Of a stretch of 64,000 bases of DNA, positions 18,265-28,880 are shown piece by piece. The translations under genes were made by a program, and so were the position numbers. This DNA is from Terriglobus roseus DSM 18391 (lineage in GTDB: Bacteria; Acidobacteriota; Terriglobia; Terriglobales; Acidobacteriaceae). The stretch's first letter is position 1. Each line of letters begins with the position of its first letter. The notes under the pieces are model-generated. The model saw only the letters and a program-made list of their open reading frames with translations. It did not search any database and was not told where the DNA came from. The stretch is taken from assembly GCF_000265425.1 (NCBI RefSeq), contig NC_018014.1, forward strand, positions 744,001 through 808,000. The letters run 5' to 3'.

Positions 18265-19341
18265 TCACTTACCGCCGTCAGGTAGATCCGTCGCAGCAAG
18301 CTCCCGCAATGCCTCGGCAACAGACTGACGCCAATGCGGCAACCGTATCCCGAAGTTCTCCGCCAGCTTGCTGCAGTCCATCCGCGAATTCAGCGGACGA
18401 GCCGCAGGCGTTGGATAGGCCGAGCTGGGCACCGGAATGATCTCCGGCGGCGTCATGCCGTGTTCTTCCACCAACGCATCACGCACAGCGTCAGCCAGCC
18501 CGGCCCACGTCGTATCGCCGGTCCCGGCGCAGTGATACACACCGGAAAGATCTGCAAGCGCGGGCATCAGAGGAGGCAGTGCGACCGCACCCTTCGCCTT
18601 CATCTCTCTGCCTAAAGCCTTGCTGTTCTCTCCCGTCGCAGCCTGCGCAGCCAGGTCTTCGCCCATCAACATCATGGCCAGGATCGCGTCTGCAAGATCG
18701 GCCGCCGCCGTCGGCGCGCCGTGCTGATCCGCCACCACACGCAGCGGATCGGTCTTCGTCGAAAGCAGCCGCAGCATCGTCCGCACAAAGTTCTTCCCGC
18801 CGCCTGAATAAACCCACGACGTCCGCAGAACAAACCACGGCAGCGCCCCAGTCTCCGCCGCAACGGCGGCAATCGCCTCTTCACCCGCCAGCTTCGACGC
18901 TCCGTAAACATTCGGCGGCGCCGTCGCATCTGTCTCAGTCCAAGGCCGCGTCCCGTCGCCGGGAAAGACATAATCCGTCGAAAGGTGCACGATGCCCGTA
19001 CCCAGCGCTGCCGCCTCTTCCGCAAGCACGCCTGGTGCGACGGCGTTTGCCGCAAACGCAGCCTCGCGGTCGCTCTCCGCCGCATCCACCGCGGTGTAAG
19101 CAGCGCACGAGACAATCCATCGCGGCTCGACCGAACGCACATACGAACGGATACTATCCGCACTCGCCAGGTCCATCTCGGCGCGTGTTGGTGCAACGAC
19201 CGGAATGTCTTTGCGATTCTTCCGCAGACGCTGCAGCAACGCCGAGCCGACCTGGCCCGACGTTCCTGTAATCAAAATCTTGCCGTGAATCTGAATGGTG
19301 CCTCCTCGATGTTCCGGAACAACCGCTAGGAAGCTTCCCAT
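18265..19341 (-). CDS. rmlD: dTDP-4-dehydrorhamnose reductase
   Basis: An SDR-fold enzyme that makes dTDP-L-rhamnose. The NADPH loop is [12 protein letters not shown], and [12 protein letters not shown] and [10 protein letters not shown] carry the catalytic Thr/Tyr/Lys. The substrate segment L-N-S-R-M-D-C is present. The only ATG-type start near the fold is at 19341, overlapping rmlA by 16 bases and adding about 20 odd residues (358 aa). A perfect GAGGAGG at 19301-19307 instead points to an ATT at 19294-19296 as a non-canonical start. Confidence 0.92.
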   Translation of the reverse strand: MGSFLAVVPEHRGGTIQIHGKILITGTSGQVGSALLQRLRKNRKDIPVVAPTRAEMDLASADSIRSYVRSVEPRWIVSCAAYTAVDAAESDREAAFAANAVAPGVLAEEAAALGTGIVHLSTDYVFPGDGTRPWTETDATAPPNVYGASKLAGEEAIAAVAAETGALPWFVLRTSWVYSGGGKNFVRTMLRLLSTKTDPLRVVADQHGAPTAAADLADAILAMMLMGEDLAAQAATGENSKALGREMKAKGAVALPPLMPALADLSGVYHCAGTGDTTWAGLADAVRDALVEEHGMTPPEIIPVPSSAYPTPAARPLNSRMDCSKLAENFGIRLPHWRQSVAEALRELAATDLPDGGK

Positions 19342-20222
19342 TGAATCGTGTCCCGCACCAGCCGGCGCAGATACTCGCCATAAGTACTCTTGCCATACCG
19401 GTTCGCCATCACTTCCAACTGCGCGGCATCGATCCACTTCAACCGGTAAGCAATCTCCTCAGGACAAGCCACCTTCAATCCCTGGCGCCGCTCAATGGTG
19501 CTGATGAACATCGAAGCATCCAGCAGCGAGTCATGGGTCCCTGTGTCCAGCCACGCAACACCACGGCCCATCACCTCCACATGCAACCGCCCCGCTTCCA
19601 GGTAGTGGCGATTCACATCGGTGATCTCATACTCACCACGCGCAGACTTTGGAATCCCTTCCGCGCAAGCCACCACGTCCGGGCCGTAGAAATAGATACC
19701 CGTCACCGCATAGCGAGACTTCGGCTCCGTCGGCTTCTCTTCCAGCGAGATCGCACGATGCGCCTGATCGAACTCGACAACGCCATACCGCTCAGGATCC
19801 GTGACCGCGTAGGCGAAGACGTGTCCGCCGCCGTCGCGCTCGGTCCGCTCCGCCGCACTGCGCAGCGACTTCGCCAGATCATGGCCATAGAAGATGTTGT
19901 CACCCAGCACCAGGCACACGCTGTCGCCCGCCAGGAACTCACGACCAATCAGGAACGCCTGAGCCAGCCCATCCGGCGAAGCCTGAACCGCATACTCCAA
20001 CTGCAGACCCCACTGCGATCCATCACCCAGCAACTGCTGAAAGCGCGGCGTATCGCTCGGCGTCGAGATCACCAGGATCTCGCGAATCCCCGCCAGCATC
20101 AGCGTCGACAGCGGATAGTAGATCATCGGCTTGTCATACACCGGCAACAACTGCTTGCTGACAGCCTGCGTCACCGGGTGCAGACGCGTGCCGGAGCCTC
20201 CGGCGAGAATAATGCCCTTCAT
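19326..20222 (-). CDS. rmlA: Glucose-1-phosphate thymidylyltransferase
   Basis: A 298-residue enzyme making dTDP-glucose from glucose-1-phosphate, the first step to dTDP-rhamnose. It begins [16 protein letters not shown], the nucleotidyltransferase signature. [17 protein letters not shown] follows, then [15 protein letters not shown] is well placed before the ATG at 20222. Pgm at 56.6 kb could supply the substrate. Confidence 0.98.
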   Translation of the reverse strand: MKGIILAGGSGTRLHPVTQAVSKQLLPVYDKPMIYYPLSTLMLAGIREILVISTPSDTPRFQQLLGDGSQWGLQLEYAVQASPDGLAQAFLIGREFLAGDSVCLVLGDNIFYGHDLAKSLRSAAERTERDGGGHVFAYAVTDPERYGVVEFDQAHRAISLEEKPTEPKSRYAVTGIYFYGPDVVACAEGIPKSARGEYEITDVNRHYLEAGRLHVEVMGRGVAWLDTGTHDSLLDASMFISTIERRQGLKVACPEEIAYRLKWIDAAQLEVMANRYGKSTYGEYLRRLVRDTIQWEAS

Positions 20223-20281
20223 GCGCAGACCTCCAGGTCGAACTTCAAAGTTGGGAAAGCGGCGGAAGTGTTCGTCATCCT

Positions 20282-21367
20282 CTATGCGCCCTCGGTGCGT
20301 GCGCTGTAGTTTGTATCCATCCACTCGCGATACGCGCCGCTCGTAACATTCTCAACCCAGGGCTGATTATCGAGATACCAACGAACGGTCAGCCGCAAAC
20401 CATTCACAAAATCCTGCGCAGGGAACCAGTTCAACTCGCGCTGAATCTTGCGTGCATCAATCGCATAGCGGCGATCGTGCCCGGGACGGTCCGTCACATA
20501 GGTGATCTGGTCCGCATAGGAAGTGCCCTTCGGCTTGAACTCATCCAGCAGCGCGCAGATGGTCTTCACCACGCTGATGTTGGTCTGCTGATTGTTGCCA
20601 CCCACGTTGTACGTCTCGCCCAGCCGGCCGTTCGCCAACACCGTCTCAATCGCCGAGCAGTGATCCTCCACAAACAGCCAGTCGCGCACCTGCATGCCGT
20701 CGCCATAGACCGGCAGCGGCTTACCTGCAAGCGCGTTGTTGATCACCAGCGGAATCAGCTTCTCCGGAAACTGGTACGGCCCGTAGTTATTCGAGCAGTT
20801 CGTGATCAGCGTCGGCAAACCATACGTATGCGTCCATGCGCGCACCAGGTGATCGCTCGCAGCCTTGCTCGCAGCATAGGGACTGTTCGGTGCAAACGGC
20901 GTGTCTTCATGGAATGCCGGAGCATCCGGCGTTAGCGTGCCGTACACTTCGTCGGTCGAAACATGCAGAAAGCGGAAGCCTTCGCGCTCCTCGCCCGTAA
21001 GCGTCGCAAAATACTCGCGCGCACACTCCAGCAGCGCAAACGTGCCATCGATATTGGTCCTCAGAAACGCACCCGGGCCAAGGATCGAACGGTCCACGTG
21101 GCTCTCCGCAGCAAAGTGAACAATGGCGCGCGGCCGATGCTTCTGCAGCAGGGAAGCGACCAACTCGCGGTCAAGGATGTCACCATGCACCAACGTATGC
21201 CGCGTGTCCCCCATCAGCGAATCAAGATTATGCGGATTCCCGGCATAGGTCAGCGCATCCAGCGTAACGACACCAGACGCAGCAGCATCCCGAAGATGCC
21301 GAAGCACAAAGTTGGATCCAATAAAGCCGGCGCCGCCGGTCACAAGCAGGGGTGCGGTGTGAGTCAT
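20282..21367 (-). CDS. rmlB: dTDP-glucose 4,6-dehydratase
   Basis: A 361-residue extended SDR. The NAD loop is [23 protein letters not shown] and H-V-S-T-D-E-V-Y-G carry the catalytic Thr-Asp-Glu, and [10 protein letters not shown] has the Tyr-Lys pair. Converts dTDP-glucose to the 4-keto-6-deoxy sugar. It is 59 bases upstream of rmlA. Start at M-T-H-T-A or seven codons earlier; neither has a strong ribosome site. Confidence 0.98.
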   Translation of the reverse strand: MTHTAPLLVTGGAGFIGSNFVLRHLRDAAASGVVTLDALTYAGNPHNLDSLMGDTRHTLVHGDILDRELVASLLQKHRPRAIVHFAAESHVDRSILGPGAFLRTNIDGTFALLECAREYFATLTGEEREGFRFLHVSTDEVYGTLTPDAPAFHEDTPFAPNSPYAASKAASDHLVRAWTHTYGLPTLITNCSNNYGPYQFPEKLIPLVINNALAGKPLPVYGDGMQVRDWLFVEDHCSAIETVLANGRLGETYNVGGNNQQTNISVVKTICALLDEFKPKGTSYADQITYVTDRPGHDRRYAIDARKIQRELNWFPAQDFVNGLRLTVRWYLDNQPWVENVTSGAYREWMDTNYSARTEGA

Positions 21368-21430
21368 TTGTCTTAGTGTCTCTTGCATCGGAGAAGCTTC
21401 GCTCGCATCATTCCGGTTAAAAAATACTGC

Positions 21431-22729
21431 TCAGGTTAAAAGGGATCGCTCTTGTGGGATCGACGCAATGGCTACGAACTGCCTTTGCCCAAGAACGTGC
21501 GGCTGTCTGCCCGGCAGACCAAATAAGAAGATCATATAAGTGAACCAATAGAAGGCAGCGACGGGTATCAGTGCGATAGCGCCATCCGATGTGCAAAGGA
21601 AGGCGTAAAGGACCAGCCCCTTGAATGCAGCCATTCGGATGGGATCCTGCAAGGCGCGCTTGTCCAGCAAGAGAATACCGATCGGCCCAAGTAGGAGGAT
21701 CGTGACGGCAACCGAACCGGCATAGCCAAATTCGTTGACAGAGGATAGATAGACGATCTCCGTGATCATGTAGTGGCTCTGAAAATTAGGGAAAAATGGA
21801 ACTTCACCCAGATGTTGGAACTGATATGTCCGCCCGCCAAGGGTCGGGTCCAAGAGAAATGAAGCTTCATTCCGCTGCATCATCTTGGACGCAAGGAAGA
21901 AGATGGGACCGAACGCAACCGCCGCCACTGTGAGTTTCGCGGTGCGACCCAGACGGAGTCGAGGAAACGACTGCGCTTGACTCAAAAGTGCCGCACCAAG
22001 AGAGAGCAACTCGTTGAAGATGAGGCCCGCCCATATCGTGCGGCTGAGTGTAAGAAAGAGTGCAGTCCGAACCACCCACCGTTCCCACCGGCGGGGTGTC
22101 GCCTCGTCAAAGAGACGCAGAAGGATCAGTGTGGCAGCACCATAGATATTGCCATTGTTATAGGTGGAGATCAGCTTAAAGAAAAAGCCGCGGGAGTTAT
22201 TGCTCGTCGCCGCTGGATCTCCCGCATCGCTGCCGTTCGTCGTAAGAAACGGGATATGGATGTTGATCCCGGTAAAGGGCCGCCAGAAGAACAGGAAGAT
22301 GCCGAATAACGCGGTGATCAGTACGCAATAACGTAAGCACTTCATCACCTGGGTGCGATTCAGCAGCGGAAGCATCGGCGGGTAAAACCAGAGAAACACA
22401 ATGGGCAGGAATATCAGGCTAATTGAGGTACTTACTACGCCGTTCTTCTGATAACTGTCCGATGCTCCATAGCCCCCAAGTGCATAAAAGAAGATCAGTG
22501 CAAACGGCACAAGTGTCCCAAGCGCGACGATCTGCCTGCGCACCCACAGCGCTTTAACAACATACATCCGGTAGGGCATCAACGCTACGAGCGACCCGAA
22601 CAGCATCAGGTAGCCCCAAGTGATCGGCAGCCCCCCTAGCCGAAACCCTCCCTTGGGAAAGACGACCAGCATTACGAAAAGCGCCACAAACACTCGCCAG
22701 GCTGTGGGATGTAGCTGCTTAGGACGCAT
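21431..22729 (-). CDS. O-antigen ligase/polymerase-like membrane protein (Wzy-type)
   Basis: A 432-residue protein with about ten to eleven hydrophobic helices and a larger hydrophilic stretch near residues 270-330, the layout of Wzy polymerases and O-antigen ligases. Sequence in this class is poorly conserved; the call rests on topology and position. It starts one base after the Wzz stop, and the Wza-like gene lies upstream. It probably polymerises the exopolysaccharide repeat unit in the periplasm. Confidence 0.72.
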   Translation of the reverse strand: MRPKQLHPTAWRVFVALFVMLVVFPKGGFRLGGLPITWGYLMLFGSLVALMPYRMYVVKALWVRRQIVALGTLVPFALIFFYALGGYGASDSYQKNGVVSTSISLIFLPIVFLWFYPPMLPLLNRTQVMKCLRYCVLITALFGIFLFFWRPFTGINIHIPFLTTNGSDAGDPAATSNNSRGFFFKLISTYNNGNIYGAATLILLRLFDEATPRRWERWVVRTALFLTLSRTIWAGLIFNELLSLGAALLSQAQSFPRLRLGRTAKLTVAAVAFGPIFFLASKMMQRNEASFLLDPTLGGRTYQFQHLGEVPFFPNFQSHYMITEIVYLSSVNEFGYAGSVAVTILLLGPIGILLLDKRALQDPIRMAAFKGLVLYAFLCTSDGAIALIPVAAFYWFTYMIFLFGLPGRQPHVLGQRQFVAIASIPQERSLLT

Positions 22730-22730
22730 G

Positions 22731-24005
22731 CTATGCCTTCCGCAGAAGAAGGCTCTTTCGGATCTCCCGAAGCTTTCGGCTTGACACTGGGTCCCGCGAC
22801 AGCTTGTCCTTCATGACCAGCAGTCCGGTCAGCACCATCCCCAGGAAGAGGCCAAACGCCGTACAGAAAACCGTGATTAAACCGCGCTTCGGTGCAGTCT
22901 TCGGTACGGGCAGCGATGCGCGATCAACAACTCGGACACGCGGAACGCGATACGTCTCCTGGATGCGCGCACGATCATATTGCGTCGCCAGCGAAGAAAG
23001 CAGGCCCTGGTGATAATCAACCACGCGCTGTAAGCGGCTTACTTCGAGATCCTGCGTTGCGACGTTTTGATTATTGGGGCTGTTGATCTTGGCCTGGAGC
23101 GAGGCCACAGTCGACTGCAGCTGTGACAACTGCGAGTTAAGCCGAATCATCTCCGGATTCTCCGCAGTGGCCGACTGTTGGAGCATGCTCCGTTGCACTT
23201 CGAGTGCGACAATCTGTGATCGCAACTGGGAGATCTGGGACAACTGCAAGCTGGTCTGCGATCCCGGCTGCAACAGGCCCGTACGCTCCTGTGCCGCCTT
23301 CAAGTCACCCTCAGCCTTCTCCAGTTCGCTGCGCTCGCTCTCCATCTGAGTCTGGTAAAACTGCCGGGTCCGCGATGCGCTCTCGAAGTTCATACGGTCA
23401 CCAAGATCCTGGAGCGCTTCCAGGTAGGCATTCGCAATCGCTACTGAACGCTCCGGCAAGGTGTCCTGCACGGACAGAATGTACAGGCCTTCAGCGGATT
23501 TGCTGGCAGTGCTCTCTGACCGAATGCGATTGGCCAGCGAACGCGTTGGCACATTCGCCATTGCGCCCGGCCGCTCGCCCTTTTCGAAGATCTCCCGGCC
23601 CGTATGCTGCAGTACGTACGCTGCAATCGCCTGGCTTTCCAGCAGTGAAATTGTCGGATCGCTTTGCCGGTAAAGGATGAGTCCGGTCTGCCCGCCCGTC
23701 TCCTGATCGACCAGGAAGCTGGCGTTGGCGGTGTAGCGTTTCGCCATATAGAACGTCGCCACCATGCCGAGCACCGCAAATACTGCGGTCGTCGCGGCGA
23801 TCAGGCGCCAGTGGCGGGACAAGATCACGAAGATCTCAAGTACATCGAAGCCCTCTTCAGAAGAAGGCAAAGGGCCCGACTTGGCGGGGTGTTCACTCAT
23901 CGTGATTGCATCCGGGCCTGGGTACAGGTGGCCACCGCCGCCCAGCTCCGGACTAGCCGTGGTCGATTCAATCGTTGTACTGGCAGAACTAAAGGATCTT
24001 TCCAT
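22731..24005 (-). CDS. Polysaccharide chain-length determinant (Wzz/GNVR type)
   Basis: A 424-residue inner-membrane protein. A cytoplasmic lead of about 60 residues precedes helix 1 (residues 66-88), then a long periplasmic coiled-coil region (residues 180-310, many Q, S, L heptads). Helix 2 is near residues 375-398. P-R-V-R-V-V-D-R-A-S-L-P-V-P-K-T-A-P is the conserved pre-helix Wzz motif. No tyrosine-kinase domain is fused. The ATG overlaps the Wza-like stop as TGATG; a GTG one codon earlier is the alternative. Confidence 0.87.
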   Translation of the reverse strand: MERSFSSASTTIESTTASPELGGGGHLYPGPDAITMSEHPAKSGPLPSSEEGFDVLEIFVILSRHWRLIAATTAVFAVLGMVATFYMAKRYTANASFLVDQETGGQTGLILYRQSDPTISLLESQAIAAYVLQHTGREIFEKGERPGAMANVPTRSLANRIRSESTASKSAEGLYILSVQDTLPERSVAIANAYLEALQDLGDRMNFESASRTRQFYQTQMESERSELEKAEGDLKAAQERTGLLQPGSQTSLQLSQISQLRSQIVALEVQRSMLQQSATAENPEMIRLNSQLSQLQSTVASLQAKINSPNNQNVATQDLEVSRLQRVVDYHQGLLSSLATQYDRARIQETYRVPRVRVVDRASLPVPKTAPKRGLITVFCTAFGLFLGMVLTGLLVMKDKLSRDPVSSRKLREIRKSLLLRKA

Positions 24006-26548
24006 CACCGCACCAACGCCAGTACCGACAAGCTCACGCCCAGCGAACTCAACGCAGAGGCGATGATAACGGCATCACGCAGGATGTTCCCGCGCGTCAT
24101 CTTCGGCGGCATCACGATCGTGTCGCCCGGCAAGATCGCTGCCTTTTCCACATTCGTATAGGTGCGAGACACCACGGATCCGTCTGCGCGCACCACAAAC
24201 AAGCGCTTCGCGTCTGCCGTCCGCTGCGGGCCGCCAGCGTCACGCAGATAGTGGCGGACCTGCAGGTGTGGCTTGTACAGGAACGAGGAGGCGTTGTAGA
24301 CCTCGCCGGAGACAGCCACGCTGGACGGCTCCCGCGGAACGATGAAGCGGTCGCCATCTTCCAATGCAATATCCGGAACGGCGTCCAGACCGGTTGCCGT
24401 CGGCGACAGCTTCAGCACGATGCGGCCGCTCGGTTGCATGCGGCGGATACGTGCAACGGCCTGCCGCGCGCTGTCTGCGGAGGCGTTCGTAGACTGAACC
24501 GCTGAATTCGGATCAACCGATCCTGCAATCTGTGCGCCCGCCTGCGTGTTGATCTGCGTTTCCAACGAATCCGCGTACTCACGCAAGCGCTGCTGCTCCA
24601 CACGGCGCGTCGACTGCCGCGTGAACTCTGAGGCGTACAGGTACGCATCCGGTGTGAAGCCACCCGCACGTGCAATCAACTGCCGCAGTGTCTCGCCTGG
24701 CTTTGCGCTGTACACACCTGCGCCAACAAACTCGCCCTCCAGACGGACGAACTTCGTTTGCTGCGATTGGGGCACACGGATATCGGACTTTGAGAAGATC
24801 GTGACCACATCACCGGCTTCCAGCGAAAGGTTCTGGCTGGCGTCGCCATTCAACATGGCGCCGAGGTTAAACGGGATCAATGAAGTCGTCAGTGCCACCG
24901 GATCAAGACGCTCAATCACGGCGTACGCCAGATCCACATCCGGTGCGGAAAGAACGATGTCGTTCTTGGCGGTAAAGGTGCCATTGTTCTGCGTCAGTGC
25001 ATCGCCCACGGTTGTACCGCTGCCGTTAGAGTTGGCCACGCTGCTGGTCGTCGGCGTAGGAGCATCGCGCCGGTTGCCGGGTGTGCTCTGCGTCAGTGCC
25101 CCTGGTGCTGCTGCATTTCCATTCGCGGTCGACGGCGAAGTGCTTACCGCAACGCGACCCTGGTCGGGCTGGTAGCCGCCCGAAGGCGATCCAAGTGCAT
25201 TCCGCGCGCGGAAGTAGCCACGTGTCAGCAACGACGCACGGCTGGTAATCAGGTCAGAGATTCGCATCCCTGCATGCCACACATAGCGGCCCGGATACGT
25301 CACATTGCCCCGCAACGTGATCGCATCCTTATACTCGTCCGAGATTGGCGAGACCGTCAGAATGTCGCCGCCCTGCAACACCACGCTGCCCGAAGTCTGA
25401 AGGTTGATATCCCGCAGCATGCGCTGGGAGTGGTTATAAATACTCTCAAGCCGCGCGGACATCCCATTCGCCGTACTCGTCAGACCGTTCGCCAGGCCCA
25501 GCAACTGGCTGATCGTGGTCTCGCCACGCAGCTCATAGATCGCCGACTCGGTCACGGAACCAATCACCGCTACCTGTGGCCCGGTCGCCGGAATAAAGAT
25601 AATGTCGCCGGGCTGCAGCTTCGCGTCCTTGCTCTTGTCTCCATGCAGCAGCAGGTCGTAAAGATCGATCTCCGTTACCACGTTGCCGGCGCGGCGCAGT
25701 TGAATTCGGCGCAGACTGCCCTGCGGCTTGACGCCACCCGATGCAAACAGAGCGTTCACCAGCGTGGACAGTGAAGACACCGTGTAAGCGCCCGGCCGGC
25801 GCGACTCGCCCGTGATGTACACCTGAATGGACCGGAGCTGCCCCATGCTCACATTCAGCTCAAAGTTCCGGTACACACGGCCAAGCTGCTGCTTCAGAAA
25901 CGGCCGAAGCTCCTCAAAACGCAGACCCGCAACGTTCAGCGTGCCAACTTCCGGAATCGTGATCGTGCCGCCGCGGTCGACGGTGAACGTGCCCTGCTGG
26001 TTCAACTGACCCGTCGTCGAGATCCGAATCTCGTCTCCAGGTCCGATCTGGTAATCCGAAGTCACCTGCGAATCGCCCAGGGGCGCAAACGTGCTCGGCG
26101 CATTGTTGAACAGGTCAGAGCCGAAGATGGGCAGATAGCTGCCTATGGTCTGCGCCACCAGCGACTGGAACTCCGTCGGGGCGTCTGCATTGACCGGTCG
26201 GCCTGCGATGTTGCCGTTGTCGTCCGAGCGATCGCTACGGGTGTTCGGATTATTCGCGTTCTGGGTGCTCTGGTTCCAGTTCGGTCCACTCTGCGTTGTC
26301 GTCGCAGGTGTCGCAGGCGTTGGAACAGTAATGATCTGCGGAGCGGCTTGTCCTGAGGACGCTGCAGCGGCGGCGGGAGCACCCGCCTGCGCAAAAGCCG
26401 CAAAGGGGACTGCGGTACCGGAGAGGGCGAGCATAAGCGCGCTGGAGATCAGCCGACTCGATAGGGAGATCCGCCGGTTATTTCGGGTGCGCGCCGTAGC
26501 GTCCTGGCGCGAAACTGCTTGAGTCACGGAAAGGTCCTTCAAGGGCAT
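24005..26548 (-). CDS. Polysaccharide export outer-membrane protein, Wza-like with several SLBB domains
   Basis: An 847-residue exporter, about twice the length of E. coli Wza. A long positively charged lead (residues 1-35) precedes a signal segment ending A-A-F-A-Q-A. An Ala/Asn/Thr-rich linker follows, then the Poly_export domain (D-Y-Q-I-G-P-G-D-E-I-R-I, residues 165-245). SLBB-type units follow, recognised by I-T-G-E-S-R-R-P-G-A-Y-T, V-I-G-S-V-T-E-S-A-I-Y-E-L, L-R-G-N-V-T-Y-P-G-R-Y and L-E-G-E-F-V-G-A-G-V-Y. A last one is V-S-G-E-V-Y-N-A-S-S-F, and a C-terminal hydrophobic helix (L-R-D-A-V-I-I-A-S-A-L) ends the protein. No lipobox Cys is seen. First gene of the EPS operon. Start chosen at M-P-L-K-D. 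Confidence 0.92.
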   Translation of the reverse strand: MPLKDLSVTQAVSRQDATARTRNNRRISLSSRLISSALMLALSGTAVPFAAFAQAGAPAAAAASSGQAAPQIITVPTPATPATTTQSGPNWNQSTQNANNPNTRSDRSDDNGNIAGRPVNADAPTEFQSLVAQTIGSYLPIFGSDLFNNAPSTFAPLGDSQVTSDYQIGPGDEIRISTTGQLNQQGTFTVDRGGTITIPEVGTLNVAGLRFEELRPFLKQQLGRVYRNFELNVSMGQLRSIQVYITGESRRPGAYTVSSLSTLVNALFASGGVKPQGSLRRIQLRRAGNVVTEIDLYDLLLHGDKSKDAKLQPGDIIFIPATGPQVAVIGSVTESAIYELRGETTISQLLGLANGLTSTANGMSARLESIYNHSQRMLRDINLQTSGSVVLQGGDILTVSPISDEYKDAITLRGNVTYPGRYVWHAGMRISDLITSRASLLTRGYFRARNALGSPSGGYQPDQGRVAVSTSPSTANGNAAAPGALTQSTPGNRRDAPTPTTSSVANSNGSGTTVGDALTQNNGTFTAKNDIVLSAPDVDLAYAVIERLDPVALTTSLIPFNLGAMLNGDASQNLSLEAGDVVTIFSKSDIRVPQSQQTKFVRLEGEFVGAGVYSAKPGETLRQLIARAGGFTPDAYLYASEFTRQSTRRVEQQRLREYADSLETQINTQAGAQIAGSVDPNSAVQSTNASADSARQAVARIRRMQPSGRIVLKLSPTATGLDAVPDIALEDGDRFIVPREPSSVAVSGEVYNASSFLYKPHLQVRHYLRDAGGPQRTADAKRLFVVRADGSVVSRTYTNVEKAAILPGDTIVMPPKMTRGNILRDAVIIASALSSLGVSLSVLALVR

Positions 26549-26732
26549 CCTGCAGGGTCCAAAATTGTCTGCCCGCACAAAGAAAAGTGTAACGGATACG
26601 ATGCGGTCCGGATGTCATCTGCTGTCCGGGCATCTTGCCGCCCCACGCCTGAGTCCTACAGCGGGACACCGGCGATGGGCCGGGGCACAGCCTCTCCCGA
26701 TCGCCCCACCCCGTGCCGCAGAAAGGATCCCC

Positions 26733-26978
26733 ATGAGCGAATCCACCGAGAAAAACCAAAAGGAAACCTACGCAGGCGGTACCAAGGCAGGACACGTCGA
26801 CGGCGCCGAAAGCACTGCCAAGGCCGAGCCATCCGGTGTCCGTGGGGATAACCCTGCCACGGCCGGCCCCGGAAGCACCGGGATTCGTTCCTCCACGCCG
26901 GAAAACAGCGCAGGCCACATCAATCCCTCAGCGCCCGGCGATACAGGCACGACACCCGCAACCACCCCACGCAACTAG
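26733..26978 (+). CDS. Small hydrophilic protein of unknown function
   Basis: An 81-residue protein rich in Gly, Thr, Pro, Ser and Glu, with no hydrophobic core and no recognisable domain, likely disordered. AAAGGA lies six bases before the ATG and a strong terminator follows, which supports a real gene. The composition resembles small stress or desiccation proteins, but this is only a resemblance. It is divergent from the EPS operon. Confidence 0.6.
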   Translation: MSESTEKNQKETYAGGTKAGHVDGAESTAKAEPSGVRGDNPATAGPGSTGIRSSTPENSAGHINPSAPGDTGTTPATTPRN

Positions 26979-27022
26979 GTCTACCCCCCTTCACAGGCTC
27001 CAATTTTCCTTCACATCATGAA

Positions 27023-27066
27023 AAGGGGCTTTAGCTAACCGGATCTCCGGACAGCTAAAGCCCCTT
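27023..27066. terminator. Strong bidirectional terminator
   Basis: AAGGGGCTTTAGCT (27023-27036) pairs perfectly with AGCTAAAGCCCCTT (27053-27066), and the loop holds a second small stem, CCGGA with TCCGG. A and T runs on the two sides serve the two convergent genes at 26733-26978 and 27086-28699. Confidence 0.87.
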
Positions 27067-27085
27067 CTACTGCCACATTGCTGGC

Positions 27086-28699
27086 TTATTTTGCGATCGC
27101 GTTAAACGCCCAGAACAGACCGGCCGAAAGCAACGCCGCAGCCGGCAGCGTAAAGACCCACGCCATGGCAATGTCGCGAATTGTCGAGAGCTGCAGCCCG
27201 CTCTTGTTCGCCGCCATCGTGCCCGCAACGCCCGAACTCAGCACATGCGTCGTCGACACGGGTAGGCCATAGCCGTCCGCCAGCCCAATCGTGATCATCG
27301 CCGTGATCTCTGCCGCCGCACCCTGCGCGTAGGTCAGATGGGTCTTGCCGATCTTCTCGCCCACCGTGATCACAATCCGCTTCCAGCCCACCATTGTTCC
27401 CAGGCCCAGCGCCAGCGCAACCGCTACCTTCACCCACGTCGGGATAAAGCGCGTCGACTTATCCAGAAAGCCCTTGTAGTTGCCGATCGCGGCCTTGTCC
27501 GCGTCGTTCATCTTCGGCCCGCTCTTCGCCATCAGGCGCAGCGCCTCGCTCGTCAGGTACATCTGGTTCCGGACGTTCGCCTGCATGTCCTGCGGAACAT
27601 TCCCCAGCGAACCGTAGCTGACGGCCTCGTTGCGGATCGCAATCACCATCTGCTCGGTCGCCACCAGGGTCGCCGGCTGATAGTCATGGCTGCTGACGAA
27701 GCGCTCCAGTTCCTGCCCGCTGTCACCCACCACCGCGTCCGTGTCCTCATAGTTGTGCAGCGCTCCGGCCACCTGTGTGGACACCGCAGCAAACGTCGTC
27801 ACTGACCCGCGATCCACCGTGTGGTTCAGCGCATACGCCGTCGGCACCGTACCCACCAGGATCAGCATGATCAACCCCATGCCCTTCTGCCCGTCATTCG
27901 ATCCATGGAAGAAGCTGACACCCGTACAGGTCAAAATCAGCAGCGCGCGGATATGAAACGGCGGCGGATCATCGCCCTCCGGAGCCTTATACAGACGCTC
28001 ATCCCGCAGCAGCAGCTTAAAGAGGCCAAAGATCAGCGCAGCCATCACAAAGCCGATCAGTGGCGAAAACAGCAACGCCTTGAACACCTTCGTAACCTGC
28101 TCCCAGTCCACGCCGCTCGTGCCGCTCCGGCCCTGCATGATCTGGTTCATGATGCCCACGCCCAGAATCGACCCGATCATCGTGTGCGAACTCGAAGCCG
28201 GCAGCCCACGCCACCACGTCGCCAGGTTCCAAAGGATCGCCGCAACCAGCAGCGCAAACACCATGGCAAAGCCTGATCCCTTGCTCACCTTCAGAATCAA
28301 TTCCACCGGCAGCAGCGCCACGATCGAGAACGCCACTGCGCCCGAACTCGTGATCACACCGATGAAGTTCCACACGCCCGACCACACAACAGCCAGGTGC
28401 GGCTCCAGCGAGTGCGTATAGATCACCGTCGCCACCGCATTCGCCGTGTCATGGAAGCCGTTCACAAACTCGAAGCCCAGCGCAATCAGCAGCGCGACGC
28501 CCAGCAGCAGGTAAGGGAAGACCGAAGCGGAATGAACCTCCGCCAGATCCTTCGACAACTTCGTAATGATGTAGGCCAGCCCGCAGACCAGCATCACCCC
28601 GAAAACCGCGGTTCCAACCCACGCAGTCTTCGATGTCTTCGCCTTCTGAAGCTTCAGTTCCAGTGCAGACAGCGGCGGTGCAGGAGCGGTCGTAGCCAT
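27086..28699 (-). CDS. Inorganic phosphate transporter, PiT family
   Basis: A 537-residue inner-membrane protein. Two PiT repeats are visible: G-F-E-F-V-N-G-F-H-D-T-A-N-A-V-A-T in the first and F-F-H-G-S-N-D-G-Q-K-G-M-G in the second. S-S-S-H-T-M-I-G-S-I and V-S-T-T-H-V-L-S-S-G-V-A-G are the matching substrate-helix motifs. About ten to twelve helices flank a soluble insert (residues 290-395). It moves phosphate with a metal cation or proton. No phoU-like gene is adjacent. A shared terminator lies at its 3' end. Confidence 0.97.
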   Translation of the reverse strand: MATTAPAPPLSALELKLQKAKTSKTAWVGTAVFGVMLVCGLAYIITKLSKDLAEVHSASVFPYLLLGVALLIALGFEFVNGFHDTANAVATVIYTHSLEPHLAVVWSGVWNFIGVITSSGAVAFSIVALLPVELILKVSKGSGFAMVFALLVAAILWNLATWWRGLPASSSHTMIGSILGVGIMNQIMQGRSGTSGVDWEQVTKVFKALLFSPLIGFVMAALIFGLFKLLLRDERLYKAPEGDDPPPFHIRALLILTCTGVSFFHGSNDGQKGMGLIMLILVGTVPTAYALNHTVDRGSVTTFAAVSTQVAGALHNYEDTDAVVGDSGQELERFVSSHDYQPATLVATEQMVIAIRNEAVSYGSLGNVPQDMQANVRNQMYLTSEALRLMAKSGPKMNDADKAAIGNYKGFLDKSTRFIPTWVKVAVALALGLGTMVGWKRIVITVGEKIGKTHLTYAQGAAAEITAMITIGLADGYGLPVSTTHVLSSGVAGTMAANKSGLQLSTIRDIAMAWVFTLPAAALLSAGLFWAFNAIAK

Positions 28700-28880
28700 A
28701 GGGATGCCTTTGGGGGACTGGATTCGTGAATGGAAACGACTCTACGAGCCTGCCGCGCAGAGAGCATTACAGGCTCATGAATCGAAGCAGAATGGCGCTG
28801 CCGGGTTGGCCCAACCACCCAAACAACCACCAAAGCGCCACACAAAGGTAGAATCGCCCTGCAGCCTTTTCCGCAAAAAC

